From NCBI GenBank assembly GCA_029782145.1, contig JAKOVH010000026.1, forward strand, positions 62,001-126,000: DNA of 64,000 nucleotides, in the 5' to 3' direction. Position 1 is the first letter of the stretch; the number at the start of each line of letters is the position of its first letter. Positions 8,810-17,209 of the stretch are shown piece after piece. The stretch is from Actinomycetes bacterium. GTDB lineage: Bacteria; Actinomycetota; Acidimicrobiia; Acidimicrobiales; Acidimicrobilacustridaceae. The notes under the pieces were generated by a model. The model saw nothing but the letters and a program-made list of their open reading frames with translations, did no database searches and was not told where the DNA came from. The position numbers were made by a program, and so were the translations under genes.

Positions 8810-9024
8810 GGCGACCCCCGGACGGGCACGGCGCCCACAGCGCCGACGACTCCCACCGTCACCCCGATCCCCGCGCCGGACAAGGGCCGACCGACCCTGT
8901 GCCGGCACCCGCTCGCGTGGCGCCCTCAGCTGCCGGTGTCAAGGGCTGGGCCGTGCGGGTGGTGTGCACATCGAGGGAGCGATGGTGTGTTTGGCTGTCG
9001 TCAGCATCACGAAAGGCGGCGGAC

Positions 9025-10509
9025 ATGGCTGGACCCGAACCCGACCACGAGCTCGTCGCGCCCGGGCTGCCGGCGCGCTTCCCCCTGCCGGCACCGGTCG
9101 CGGTCGACCGCGTCACCGAGCAGCGCCTGGTGGGGGCGCTCGTCGGCTCGGCGGTGGGTGACGCCCTCGGCGCGCCGTTCGAGTTCGGCCCGCACGGCGA
9201 GTACCGGCGCCGCTTCCCGACGCCGGAGAGGGGCGGCACCGGCGAGCTCATCGGCGGCGGCGGGTTCGGATGGGAAGCCGGGGAGTTCACCGACGACACG
9301 CAGATGGCGGTGGCCCTGGCCGAGTCGCTCGTCGCGAGGGGTGGGTTCGACGCCGACGACGTGTGGGCCCGCTTCCGGGCGTGGGCGAGGTCGGCCAGGG
9401 ACGTCGGGGTGCTCACCTCCATCGCGCTGCGCCACCCGAGCTGGCGGGGCGCCGCCGCCGCGGCCCACGCCGACCGCCAGGGCCGCAGCGCGGCCAACGG
9501 CGCCCTCATGCGGGTGACCGGACTGGCCGTGGCCTTCGCCCTCGGTGACCCGGCCCAGCTCACCAGCGCCGCCCGGGCCCAGGCCGCGCTCACCCACCAC
9601 GACCCGGCCGCCGGCTGGGGCGCGGCCATCGCCGCCCAGATGGTCCGCCTCGCGGTGCTGGGCCACGACCCCCTCGCCGGCCTCGACCACGTGCTGGGCA
9701 CCGTCGACCCCGAGCACGTCGGGCCGTTCCGGGCGGCGCTCGACCCGGCGTGGGACCCGACGGCCGCCGGGGCCGCGCCGTCGGAGACGGTGTGGGGCTG
9801 CCTGGGCCGGGCGGTGTGGGCGCTGCGGCGCACCGCCTCGTTCGAGGAGGCGGTGGTGACGGCGATCGACCTCGGCCACGACACCGACACCGTCGCCGCC
9901 GTTACTGGCGCCCTCGCCGGGGCGCGCCACAGCATCCAGGGCATCCCGTCGCGCTGGACCGCCTACGTGCACGGCACGGTCGAGGGACCCGACGGCACCG
10001 CCACCTACGACAACGCCGGGCTGCAGGTGCTGGCCCGGCGGCTGATGGGCAAGCCGCCGGTTCCGCCCACGCCCCCGGAGGAGCCAGCCGGCCCGGTGAA
10101 GGTGGCGCCCCGGCTGTTCGCCGCTGACCTCGCGGCGGCCACCGGCGTGCCGACCGACTGGGCCGTCGTGTCGCTGTGCCGCACCGGCGGCTGCTTCGCC
10201 GACCACCCGGTGCGACGCGAGGTGCACCTCATCGACCAGCCCGGCCCGTCGAACGCCGAGCTGCTCACCGCCCTCACCGACGCGGTCGACGCCGTCGACG
10301 CGCTGCTCGCCGACGGCCGCACGGTGGTCGTGCACTGCCACGGCGGCCGCAGCCGCACCGGGCTGGTGCTCAAGGCGTGGGCCATGCGGGCCAACGGCTG
10401 GGACCACCGCCGGGCCCACGAGTGGCTGGCCGAGAAGTGGTACCGCTACGACCCCTACCAGGACGCCTTCACCGACGTGCTCGAGCACGACTGGGCCGCC
10501 GGGCGCTGA
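9025..10509 (+). CDS. ADP-ribosylglycohydrolase fused to a tyrosine/dual-specificity phosphatase
   Basis: The 494-residue protein has two catalytic domains. Residues 30-345 are an ADP-ribosyl(di-nitrogenase reductase-type) glycohydrolase: GSAVGDALG (41-49), the metal ligands T89-D90-D91-T92, and H285-D286-T287-D288 near the end, so both Mg sites are intact. After a Pro-rich linker (346-358), residues 360-494 form a small phosphatase with the P-loop H437-C438-x5-R444 (HCHGGRSRTG) and helices typical of dual-specificity phosphatases. The likely role is removal of ADP-ribose from Arg or other targets coupled to dephosphorylation; the coupling is inference. The start follows GAAAGGCGGC. Confidence 0.9.
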   Translation: MAGPEPDHELVAPGLPARFPLPAPVAVDRVTEQRLVGALVGSAVGDALGAPFEFGPHGEYRRRFPTPERGGTGELIGGGGFGWEAGEFTDDTQMAVALAESLVARGGFDADDVWARFRAWARSARDVGVLTSIALRHPSWRGAAAAAHADRQGRSAANGALMRVTGLAVAFALGDPAQLTSAARAQAALTHHDPAAGWGAAIAAQMVRLAVLGHDPLAGLDHVLGTVDPEHVGPFRAALDPAWDPTAAGAAPSETVWGCLGRAVWALRRTASFEEAVVTAIDLGHDTDTVAAVTGALAGARHSIQGIPSRWTAYVHGTVEGPDGTATYDNAGLQVLARRLMGKPPVPPTPPEEPAGPVKVAPRLFAADLAAATGVPTDWAVVSLCRTGGCFADHPVRREVHLIDQPGPSNAELLTALTDAVDAVDALLADGRTVVVHCHGGRSRTGLVLKAWAMRANGWDHRRAHEWLAEKWYRYDPYQDAFTDVLEHDWAAGR

Positions 10510-10615
10510 CCCGGCCCGCCTGAGGGGCGGCTCGCTGGCCCGCGCCGGGTGCCCCGCTGTCGTACCCCCTGGGGACGATGTCGAGGTTCCCCATCGGCGG
10601 ACCAGGAGGCACCTC

Positions 10616-11200
10616 GTGCGGACGTCCCCCTCACCTCGTCCCGGCGCGGACGACGACCAGGCCCGGCGGTTCCTGGCCGCCGTCGTGCGCATCGTCGCCC
10701 GGCAGGCGGCCCGGCGCCACGGCGTCGACGCCGCCGACGACCTCGTGCAGCTGGTCGCCCAGCAGTTCTGGGCCCGCCGGGCCCACTACATGGCCTCCTA
10801 CACCCCGGAGAGGTTCGCCAACGTGGCCCTGCGGTCGCGCGCCGAGGAGCACCGGCGCACCGAGCGCATCCAGCGAGGCCAGGGCGCCCGCCTCACGGTG
10901 GGCGCCGACGGCCTGCGCCGCCCCGGCCGGGAGGTGGTGGCGCTCGAGCGGTACGAGACGGCGGGCGGCCCGCTCCCCGACCCCGACCTCGACGTGGCCG
11001 ACCGGGTGGCCGACGTCGCCGCCGTGCGCGCCGCCCTCGACCGGCTCCCGCTGCGGTCGCGCCGGCTGGTCCTGCTGGTCGACGGCTGGGGCCTCACCGT
11101 CGGCGAGGCGGCGGAGCGGGTGGGGCTGAGCCGGGCCTACGCCAACCGGGAGCTCACCCGCATCCGGGCCGAGCTGCGCCAGGCGCTGAGCGCGGCATGA
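10616..11200 (+). CDS. Sigma-70/ECF-like RNA polymerase sigma factor
   Basis: The 194-residue product has a region-2-like N-terminal helix bundle (DDLVQLVAQQFW) and a C-terminal helix-turn-helix (LTVGEAAERVGLSRAYANRELTRI) typical of sigma region 4. It therefore probably directs RNA polymerase to specific promoters. The GTG start has AGGAGG 6 bases upstream. Its stop overlaps the next gene's ATG by four bases (ATGA), which implies translational coupling with a small unknown protein that could be a partner or anti-sigma-like regulator. Confidence 0.75.
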   Translation: MRTSPSPRPGADDDQARRFLAAVVRIVARQAARRHGVDAADDLVQLVAQQFWARRAHYMASYTPERFANVALRSRAEEHRRTERIQRGQGARLTVGADGLRRPGREVVALERYETAGGPLPDPDLDVADRVADVAAVRAALDRLPLRSRRLVLLVDGWGLTVGEAAERVGLSRAYANRELTRIRAELRQALSAA

Positions 11201-11613
11201 GCCCCGAGCTGCTCGAGGTGCGCCTGCGCTACCGGCCCGTCGGCGGGGTGCTCACCGGGTCGGTGCGCGGCGTGGACCCGAACGGCCGGCGCCACCAGGC
11301 CTCCCCCGACGACGACACCGTGCTCGAGTTCGTGACGACGCCGCAGGGCGATCACCAGCTGGTGGCCTTCCACCTGCTCGACACCACCTTCGACGACGTT
11401 GCCCGGCGCTCGGTCGCCTTCCTCCCCGAGCCGCTGCGGCGGCCGGTGCTCGACCTGCTCGACCCCGGCCGGCACCACCACGGCCACCCGTCGACCCACC
11501 GGCCCACCACCCCGCTGACGGTGCACGAGGCCACCGTGCTGACCGCTCCCGAGCAGCTGGTGCTGCCCGAGCACGGGTCGCTCAGCGACGCCGCCGCAGC
11601 ACCACGAGGGTGA
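11197..11613 (+). CDS. Hypothetical protein coupled to the sigma factor
   Basis: This 138-residue soluble protein begins in the ATGA overlap with the sigma-factor gene and is therefore probably co-translated with it. It is rich in charged residues and His (a GRHHHGH segment), with two beta-strand-rich stretches and no membrane segment or cysteine pair. No family is recognised. A direct role with the sigma factor is inferred only from the coupling. Its 3' end overlaps the convergent GerW gene by 32 bases. Confidence 0.6.
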   Translation: MSPELLEVRLRYRPVGGVLTGSVRGVDPNGRRHQASPDDDTVLEFVTTPQGDHQLVAFHLLDTTFDDVARRSVAFLPEPLRRPVLDLLDPGRHHHGHPSTHRPTTPLTVHEATVLTAPEQLVLPEHGSLSDAAAAPRG

Positions 11614-11965
11614 GGCACACCGCCACGATGCCGGCGAGCACCTGGCCGCCCTTGGCCAGGCGGTTCACGTCGACGGCCGGCTTCCACTCCACCGTGCCGT
11701 GACGCACCTCGTAGACCCCGACGGGATGGGCGTTGATGCCGAACCCGGTGCCGAAGCCCGAGCCCTGCCCGCCCTGCTGCTCGGGGCCGGCTCCCTCGCC
11801 GCCGCCACCACCTCCGCCACCGGAGATGCGGGCGACGGGGATGATCGTCACCCCGTCGAGCTCGTAGGCCTCACCGAACACGCCCCGGACGGTCATCGCC
11901 TCCCGGGTGCCGCGCAGGTTGTCGGCCACCGCGCTCTGGGGTCCACCGCTGCTGTCGTCGGCCAT
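11582..11965 (-). CDS. GerW/YtfJ family protein
   Basis: The 127-residue protein matches the GerW (YtfJ) family core: MTVRGVFGEAYELDGVTIIPVA followed by a Gly-rich loop and a G-V-Y-E-V strand. A single C-terminal transmembrane helix with a basic end (VLRRRR) is present. In Bacillus the family is a spore germination protein; in actinobacteria it is common in non-sporulating species, with an unknown role at the membrane. The start was chosen at the ATG just before the conserved core. Confidence 0.85.
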   Translation of the reverse strand: MADDSSGGPQSAVADNLRGTREAMTVRGVFGEAYELDGVTIIPVARISGGGGGGGGEGAGPEQQGGQGSGFGTGFGINAHPVGVYEVRHGTVEWKPAVDVNRLAKGGQVLAGIVAVCLTLVVLRRRR

Positions 11966-12070
11966 GGCCACCACCTCCGATGTCGCCGTGGGGTCGACGG
12001 TAGGGCCGGCCCGCGGGCGACGCCAGGGTCGATGTGGCGGGCCGGCGGAGACGGCATGCTGGCCAGTGCC

Positions 12071-12804
12071 ATGTCCCGCTGCCTCGTGCCTCGCCGGAAC
12101 GGGCCGCTGGTCGTGGCTGCGCTCCGGGGCGCCGTCGTGGCCCTCGCCGTGGTGGGCTGGCTCGCCGGGTGCGCGTCGGGTGGGACGTCGAGCGCGTCGA
12201 ACGGGCCGGGTGGGTCGGGCGGGCCGCGCGGGCCGGCGCCGACAGCGGCGCCGGAGGCGCACGCCGACGTCGCCGCCGCGCTCACGCTGCTCGACGGGGT
12301 GCCCGTGGAGAACGAGCACCGCGGCGGGTACGACCGCGACCGCTTCGAGCACTGGATCGACGCCGACGGCGACGGGTGCGACACCCGAGGGGAGGTGCTC
12401 ATCCGCGACTCGGTGACACCGGTGCAGGTCGGCGACGGGTGCTGGCTGACCGGCGGGGAGTGGGTGTCGCCCTACGACGGTGCGGTGCTGACGAGCGTGG
12501 GCGAGGTCACCGTCGACACGTGGTGGCGCTGAAGGAGGCGTGGGACTCCGGCGCCTGGGCGTGGGACGACGCCCGCCGGAGGGACTTCGCCAACGACCTG
12601 AACGACCCCCGCACGCTGCGGGCCACCTCGGCCCAGGTCAACGAGGACAAGGGCGCCGACGACCCCAGCAACTGGCTCCCGCCCCGACGCAGCGACTGGT
12701 GCCGCTACGTGAGCGACTGGGTGCACATCAAGGCCCGCTGGGGCCTGTCGATGGACCGGTCGGAGGCCGGCCGGGTGCGCAACGTGCTGCAGCAGTGCTC
12801 CTGA
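12071..12804 (+). pseudogene. Frameshifted HNH/DUF1524-type lipoprotein nuclease
   Basis: The first part encodes a lipoprotein signal (LAGCAS lipobox near residue 35) and the N-terminal half of a secreted GmrSD/DUF1524-like HNH nuclease (DADGDGCDTRGEVL). Its frame ends early in VTVDTWWR-stop at 12530. Removing a one-base deficit after 12517 restores VTVDHVVALKEAWD, the expected catalytic D-H motif, and the rest continues in the +1 frame to 12804 with the family's FANDL, NEDKG and NWLPP segments. Either one C is missing in the sequence (assembly error) or the gene has recently lost its catalytic His and C-terminus. Confidence 0.8.
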
Positions 12805-12956
12805 ACCGGGACGCCAGAGGCCTCGAGCGGCCGTAGGACGAGAGCGGCTCACGGTGAACGGGACCGGCGCGGCTCGCCCGAGGCCTGGCGTGATGAGGGA
12901 CCGCACACGGGCCGCGCGTCCTTGCCATCGACGGGAGGTGACGGGACGATCGGACC

Positions 12957-14054
12957 ATGCTCTCGCCGGTGCTCGACGTGTTCCGTGTCCGCCAGGTGTT
13001 CAACCTGTTGGCCCGCGGCCGGGAGATGGCCACGAGCCTCGGCGACGACGCGTTGCTGGTGAACGATCTGCGCCGGGCCCTGCTGCCCCTGCCGAGCGAC
13101 TCGTGGCCCGACCCGGACCGCTCCCCGTTCCCGCCGGCCCAGGACCATCCGCTGCCGGCGCTGGCCGACAAGCGCGTGGGGCTGATCGCCACCGGAGGCA
13201 GCGGGGCGCTGGCGTCCGTCGTGGGGGTGGGGCGGGCGTTCGAGGAGTCGGGGCTGCGCCCGGCGGTGCTCTCGCTGTGCTCGGGGTCGGCGCTGTTCGG
13301 CTTCCCGTTGGCCGCCGGGCGGTCGGCGGACGACGTCGCCCGGTTCGTGTCGGGGCTGCGCCCCAGCGACTACGTCGACCCCGACTGGCGGCGGGTCCTG
13401 TCCTCGGTCCCGAGCGGCCTGCGCGGCTTCGGCGGCGTCCTGCGCGGCGAGCGGCTCGAGGAGAGCTACCGGCGCTTCCTCGGCGACATCACCCTCGGCG
13501 AGCTCCCGATCCCCGCCTACGCGCCGATCTGGAACATCGAGCGCAACGAGCTCGAGTACATGGGCCCGGCGACCCGGCCCGACCTGCCCGTCGCCCGGGC
13601 GGTGCGCCACGCGGTGGCCCTGCCGTTGTTCATCGAGCCGGTGCCGCTCGACGGCTCGTCGTGGTGCGACGGGGGGCTCGTCGACATCTTCCCGGTCCAC
13701 CCGGTGCTCGACCTGGAGCCGCCGTGCGACGTGGTGCTGACGGTCAACGGCTTCTACCCGCCCGGGTTCGCCGGCGAGGACGCCACCGGCTGGCAGGACC
13801 GGCGGCTGAGCATCCTCCACATCGCCAGCCAGGTGCGCACCAGCCAGCAGGTGGCCCTGGCCCGGGAGAACCTGGACCGGCTGCGCGGCGAGGTCGACCG
13901 GGTCACCGAGATCGCACCGGTGCCCTACACCGAGGTGCAGGGCACCGGCTTCTACCAGCAGTTCCTCGACACCAGGAGCTGGGGCCGCTACATGGCGGCC
14001 GGACGCGCCGACGCCCTGGAGGCCCTCGGCGCCCTGGCCGCGGCCGAGGCGTGA
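12957..14054 (+). CDS. Patatin-like phospholipase family protein
   Basis: The 365-residue protein has the patatin layout: a Gly-rich oxyanion loop GGSGA (80-84), a nucleophile region around S111 and the catalytic-Asp motif D238-G-G. The nucleophile elbow reads C-S-G-S-A rather than the canonical G-x-S-x-G, so activity is not certain. Patatins are Ser-Asp dyad lipid acyl hydrolases. No signal peptide is present. The start ATG is the first that precedes the fold; upstream is the frameshifted nuclease. Confidence 0.8.
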   Translation: MLSPVLDVFRVRQVFNLLARGREMATSLGDDALLVNDLRRALLPLPSDSWPDPDRSPFPPAQDHPLPALADKRVGLIATGGSGALASVVGVGRAFEESGLRPAVLSLCSGSALFGFPLAAGRSADDVARFVSGLRPSDYVDPDWRRVLSSVPSGLRGFGGVLRGERLEESYRRFLGDITLGELPIPAYAPIWNIERNELEYMGPATRPDLPVARAVRHAVALPLFIEPVPLDGSSWCDGGLVDIFPVHPVLDLEPPCDVVLTVNGFYPPGFAGEDATGWQDRRLSILHIASQVRTSQQVALARENLDRLRGEVDRVTEIAPVPYTEVQGTGFYQQFLDTRSWGRYMAAGRADALEALGALAAAEA

Positions 14055-14176
14055 GGCCAGGGGGCCGCCGGACCGTCTCGGTCGACGGCGGCCCGCCCGG
14101 CGCCGTCTGCGAGCCGATCGCGGGGAGAGCGTCCCATCGGGACAGACCGAGGTCGCCCGATGTGCAGCGCGCAGAA

Positions 14177-14203
14177 GAGGGGCGGGGCAGAACCCCGCCC
14201 CTC
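14177..14203. terminator. Strong bidirectional terminator hairpin
   Basis: A perfect 11-bp stem (GAGGGGCGGGG / CCCCGCCCCTC) with a 5-base loop lies between the convergent patatin and RCC1-repeat genes. It could terminate both. Confidence 0.8.
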
Positions 14204-14221
14204 CTCGAGAGAACCTGCGGG

Positions 14222-15901
14222 TCAGAGGGCCTGGGCGAGCCCGGTCAGCAGGGTGGCCTGTGCCGGGGTCAGCACGTTGCCTGCGGCCAGGCCCTTGACG
14301 GCGCCCTTGTAGACCAGGACCAGGAACGCCCGCTGCTGGGGCGTGGCCTTGGCCGTGATGGCCGCGATGGCGTTGCAGGCGCTGGTCGTGTTGGCGTCGA
14401 TCTTCTGCCGCAACGTCGCCGGGAGCCGCTGGTAGGCGGCGCTGCCCTGCACGAACCGTGCGGTGAGTGCGCACAGGCTCGACGGGGTGACCTTCACCGT
14501 GACGGTGGTGGAGGCCGATCCCACGTTGCCGGCCGTGTCGGTCGCCGACGCCGAGTACGTGGTCGCGCCGAGCGGCAGCGTGTACGCGGGCGCCTTCACG
14601 TCGGCGCACGTGGTGGCGGCCAGGCCGGACCCGCCTGCGGCGTCGGCGGCGGTGCAGGTGATCGCCACCGTCTGGTCCACCGTGTACACGCCGGCGTTCC
14701 CGCTGTAGGTGACCGCCGGGGCGCGCTTGTCGACGTTCACCTGGTAGGTCGCCGAACCCTGGTTGCCGGCCAGGTCGCTGCAGGTCGCCGTCAGCGTGAG
14801 CGCACCTTCACCGGACGACGTCGAGGACTGCGTGCAGCTCGCCGGGTCGATGCCGGACCCGCCGGGGTCGTCGCTCCAGTTCCACGACACCGTCACGTCG
14901 GAGTTGTTCCAGCCGCCGGCGTTCGCTTCCGGCACCGCCACCGGTGAGGCGCTCGGTGGCGTCACATCCCCGGGAACGATCGCCAGCGAGTGGTAGAGAC
15001 CCGCCGCGATGGCCGTCACCCCGGACAGCCCGGCCGGCAGAGTGGTCTCCCCGTACGTGTTCGGCCCCCAGGCGACAACGGTGCCGTTGGTCCGCAACGC
15101 CATTGAATGCTCCACGCCGGCCGCGATGGCGGTCACCCCCGACAGCCCGGGCGGCACGGTCGTCTCCCCGTAGGTGTTGAGCCCCCAAGCGACGACGGTG
15201 CCGTCACTCCTAAGGGCCAGGGAATGGAACACCCCGGCAGCGACGGCGGTCACGCCGGCGAGCCCGGCCGGGACGTCGGTCTGCCCCCGGTCGTTGAGCC
15301 CCCAAGCGACGACGGTGCCGTCGCTCCGCAACGCCAGCGAATGAGCCCAGCCGCCGGCGATGGCTGTCACGCCGGACAACCCGGGCGGCACGTTGGCGGC
15401 GACGGGGGAGCCCCACCCGATGATGGTGCCGTCGTTCTTGAGTGCGAGCGAATGGTTCCCGCCGGCGGCAATGGCCGTCACACCGGACAGCCCGGCCGGG
15501 ACGTCGGTCTGCCCGGAGTGGTTGGACCCCCAGGCGACGACGGTGCCGTCACTCCTCAACGCCAGCGAATGGCCATACCCGGCGGCGATCGCAGCGACGC
15601 TCGACAGCCCCGCCGGCACAGCCGACTGCCCATACGTATTGTCCCCCCACGCCACGACGGTGCCGTCGCTCTTCAAGGCCAACGAATGGGAGCCCCCGCC
15701 CGCCACGGCGATCACCCCCGACAGGCCGGCCGGGATACCTGACTGCCCAGAGCCGTTGCTGCCCCAGGCGACGACCGTGCCGGCGGTCACGCTCGTCCCC
15801 GCGCCGGCCGCCGCCGCTGACGCACCACCGACCCCGACGAACGAGAGCACCAGCAACGGTGCGACGAGCGCCGCGATCACGCGTCGAACCAGAACCGCCA
15901 T
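14222..15901 (-). CDS. Secreted seven-repeat RCC1-like propeller protein
   Basis: The 559-residue product has a signal peptide (hydrophobic to about residue 33), then seven RCC1-type repeats of 37-39 residues (41-309), each opening with GTVVAWG or a variant and containing a HSLAL segment. This count fits a closed seven-bladed beta-propeller. After it come two Ig-like/HYR-like extracellular modules with paired cysteines (SCTQ/ATCSD and ITCTA/TTCAD) and a C-terminal helical domain of about 85 residues like a FIMAH-type tail. The protein is probably exported and may act in adhesion or surface binding. The ATG follows TTGGAGGTGGTCGCC. Confidence 0.85.
   Translation of the reverse strand: MAVLVRRVIAALVAPLLVLSFVGVGGASAAAAGAGTSVTAGTVVAWGSNGSGQSGIPAGLSGVIAVAGGGSHSLALKSDGTVVAWGDNTYGQSAVPAGLSSVAAIAAGYGHSLALRSDGTVVAWGSNHSGQTDVPAGLSGVTAIAAGGNHSLALKNDGTIIGWGSPVAANVPPGLSGVTAIAGGWAHSLALRSDGTVVAWGLNDRGQTDVPAGLAGVTAVAAGVFHSLALRSDGTVVAWGLNTYGETTVPPGLSGVTAIAAGVEHSMALRTNGTVVAWGPNTYGETTLPAGLSGVTAIAAGLYHSLAIVPGDVTPPSASPVAVPEANAGGWNNSDVTVSWNWSDDPGGSGIDPASCTQSSTSSGEGALTLTATCSDLAGNQGSATYQVNVDKRAPAVTYSGNAGVYTVDQTVAITCTAADAAGGSGLAATTCADVKAPAYTLPLGATTYSASATDTAGNVGSASTTVTVKVTPSSLCALTARFVQGSAAYQRLPATLRQKIDANTTSACNAIAAITAKATPQQRAFLVLVYKGAVKGLAAGNVLTPAQATLLTGLAQAL
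14975..15781 (-). repeat. Seven tandem RCC1 repeats (about 117 bp each)
   Basis: Within the preceding gene, seven in-frame repeats recur every 111-117 bases and share near-identical blocks such as GACGACGGTGCCGTC on the + strand. The fourth is shorter and most diverged. High DNA identity suggests recent duplication or gene conversion among blades. Confidence 0.85.
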
Positions 15902-16192
15902 GGCGACCACCTCCAAGCAGCCACGCGCGAGCCGTCGTCGTCCTCGCCTCGAAGCCCGCAGGTCTTGTGAGCGCACTTCGACGCTCGACCCGACGGCAGC
16001 TCGACCACCTTGTCCACGACGCAACGTCGGTCCGTCGCTCGCGGCCGGCAAGGGCCCAACGTCACACCCTCCCGCGCCTACCGAGCACCCGAAGCCCCTC
16101 GAACGCACTCGTCGCCCGCGTCGCACCAGCCCACCCGGCAACGGCGCATAGTTGGTCGGCTAACCGCCCGTCTGCAGGAGCTGGCGCTGCGA

Positions 16193-17125
16193 TCAGCTGG
16201 GGGTGGGCGCGTCGGCCTCCGCGTCGGGGTCGGTGGGCGGTTCGGCGAACGACACGGTGACTGTGCGGGCGTCGGTGCCTCGCAGCAGCTCGACCTCGAC
16301 GGAGTCGCCAGCGGCGTCGAGCGCGTCCCAGAGGTCGTCGACGTCGGCCACCGGGCGGCCGCCGACCGCGGTGATCAGGTCGCCGCCGTCGATGCCGGAC
16401 ACCGCCGCCGGGGAGCCGTCCACCACGCCGCGCACGAGCAGGCCGTCTTGCGGGGGCAGCCCGACTCGGCGCCGAAGCCGGGCCGTCTCGTCGGGCCCGA
16501 CGACGGCCACGCCGAGGCGCCGGCCGCCGAGGTGGGCGCCCGCCACCAACCGGTCGACCCGCTGGCGCAGGTCGTCGTCGGCGGGCAGGGCGAGGTAGAA
16601 GCCCTCACCGAGGCGGTGGGTGTTGACGCCCACGAGGTGCCCGTGCTCGTCGACCAGCGGGCCGCCCGAGGAGCCCCGGGCCAGCGGGGCCGAGTGCTCG
16701 ACGGCACCCTTCACCCGCCGGCCTCGGGGGCCGCGGAACGACCGGCCGGCGGCCGACACCAGCCCGAAGGTGACGCGCAGGCCGTGCAGGCCGCGGCCGG
16801 CGGCGAACACCACGTCCCCCGTGTCGGGCGTGGTGTCGGCCCACGGCAGCGCGGGGGCGTCGAGCGTCTCCACCTCGAGCACGACGAGGTCGTGGTCGGG
16901 ATCGGTGCCGACCACCCGGCCCTGCACGGCTCGGCCGTCGGCGAAGGTCACCTCGGTGGTGCGGTCGCGCAGGTTGTGGGCGTTGGTGAGCACCCGGTCG
17001 GGCGCCACGACCACCCCAGACCCCCGGCCGTGGCGGCCGATGGCGACGGTGGACGGTCCGACCGCGGCGGCGACGGCCTTGGCGGCCGCGCCGATGGCGG
17101 CGAGGGGTGAGTCGGTGACGGCCAC
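16193..17125 (-). CDS. Trypsin-like serine protease with PDZ domain (DegP/HtrA-like)
   Basis: The 310-residue product has the complete triad H50 (TNAHN), D79 (DHDLVV) and S153 (GSSGGP), followed by a C-terminal PDZ domain (about 200-300) with the GDLITAVGGRPV carboxylate-binding region. Unlike most HtrA proteins it has no signal peptide or membrane anchor, so it may act in the cytoplasm. The GTG start is preceded by GGAGG at a good distance. It is divergent from the HxlR regulator, and a perfect inverted repeat sits between them, which suggests regulation by that protein. Confidence 0.88.
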   Translation of the reverse strand: MAVTDSPLAAIGAAAKAVAAAVGPSTVAIGRHGRGSGVVVAPDRVLTNAHNLRDRTTEVTFADGRAVQGRVVGTDPDHDLVVLEVETLDAPALPWADTTPDTGDVVFAAGRGLHGLRVTFGLVSAAGRSFRGPRGRRVKGAVEHSAPLARGSSGGPLVDEHGHLVGVNTHRLGEGFYLALPADDDLRQRVDRLVAGAHLGGRRLGVAVVGPDETARLRRRVGLPPQDGLLVRGVVDGSPAAVSGIDGGDLITAVGGRPVADVDDLWDALDAAGDSVEVELLRGTDARTVTVSFAEPPTDPDAEADAPTPS

Positions 17126-17142
17126 AGGGCTCCTCCAAAGGA

Positions 17143-17167
17143 AGTGACTTGCGAGTTGCAAGTCACT
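17143..17167. promoter_or_regulatory. Perfect 10-bp inverted-repeat operator
   Basis: AGTGACTTGC-gagtt-GCAAGTCACT is a perfect inverted repeat 18 bases upstream of the protease start and 43 bases upstream of the HxlR-gene start. Dimeric winged-helix regulators such as HxlR bind sites like this. It is probably the autoregulatory and divergent operator. Confidence 0.75.
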
Positions 17168-17209
17168 CTACGCCTGCCGAAGGCGAACACAACCGGCAGA
17201 CTTCGAGCC

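Noticed and set aside
8935..8975. TCAAGGGC before the ADP-ribosylglycohydrolase gene as a fourth sigma-28-like promoter
   Set aside because: The -10 box 14 bases later is GTGGTG, not GCCGA.
10555..10577. GTACCCCCTGGGGAC, a further CsoR-like palindrome upstream of the sigma factor gene
   Set aside because: The arms are imperfect and lack the ATA/TAT ends shared by the two better sites.
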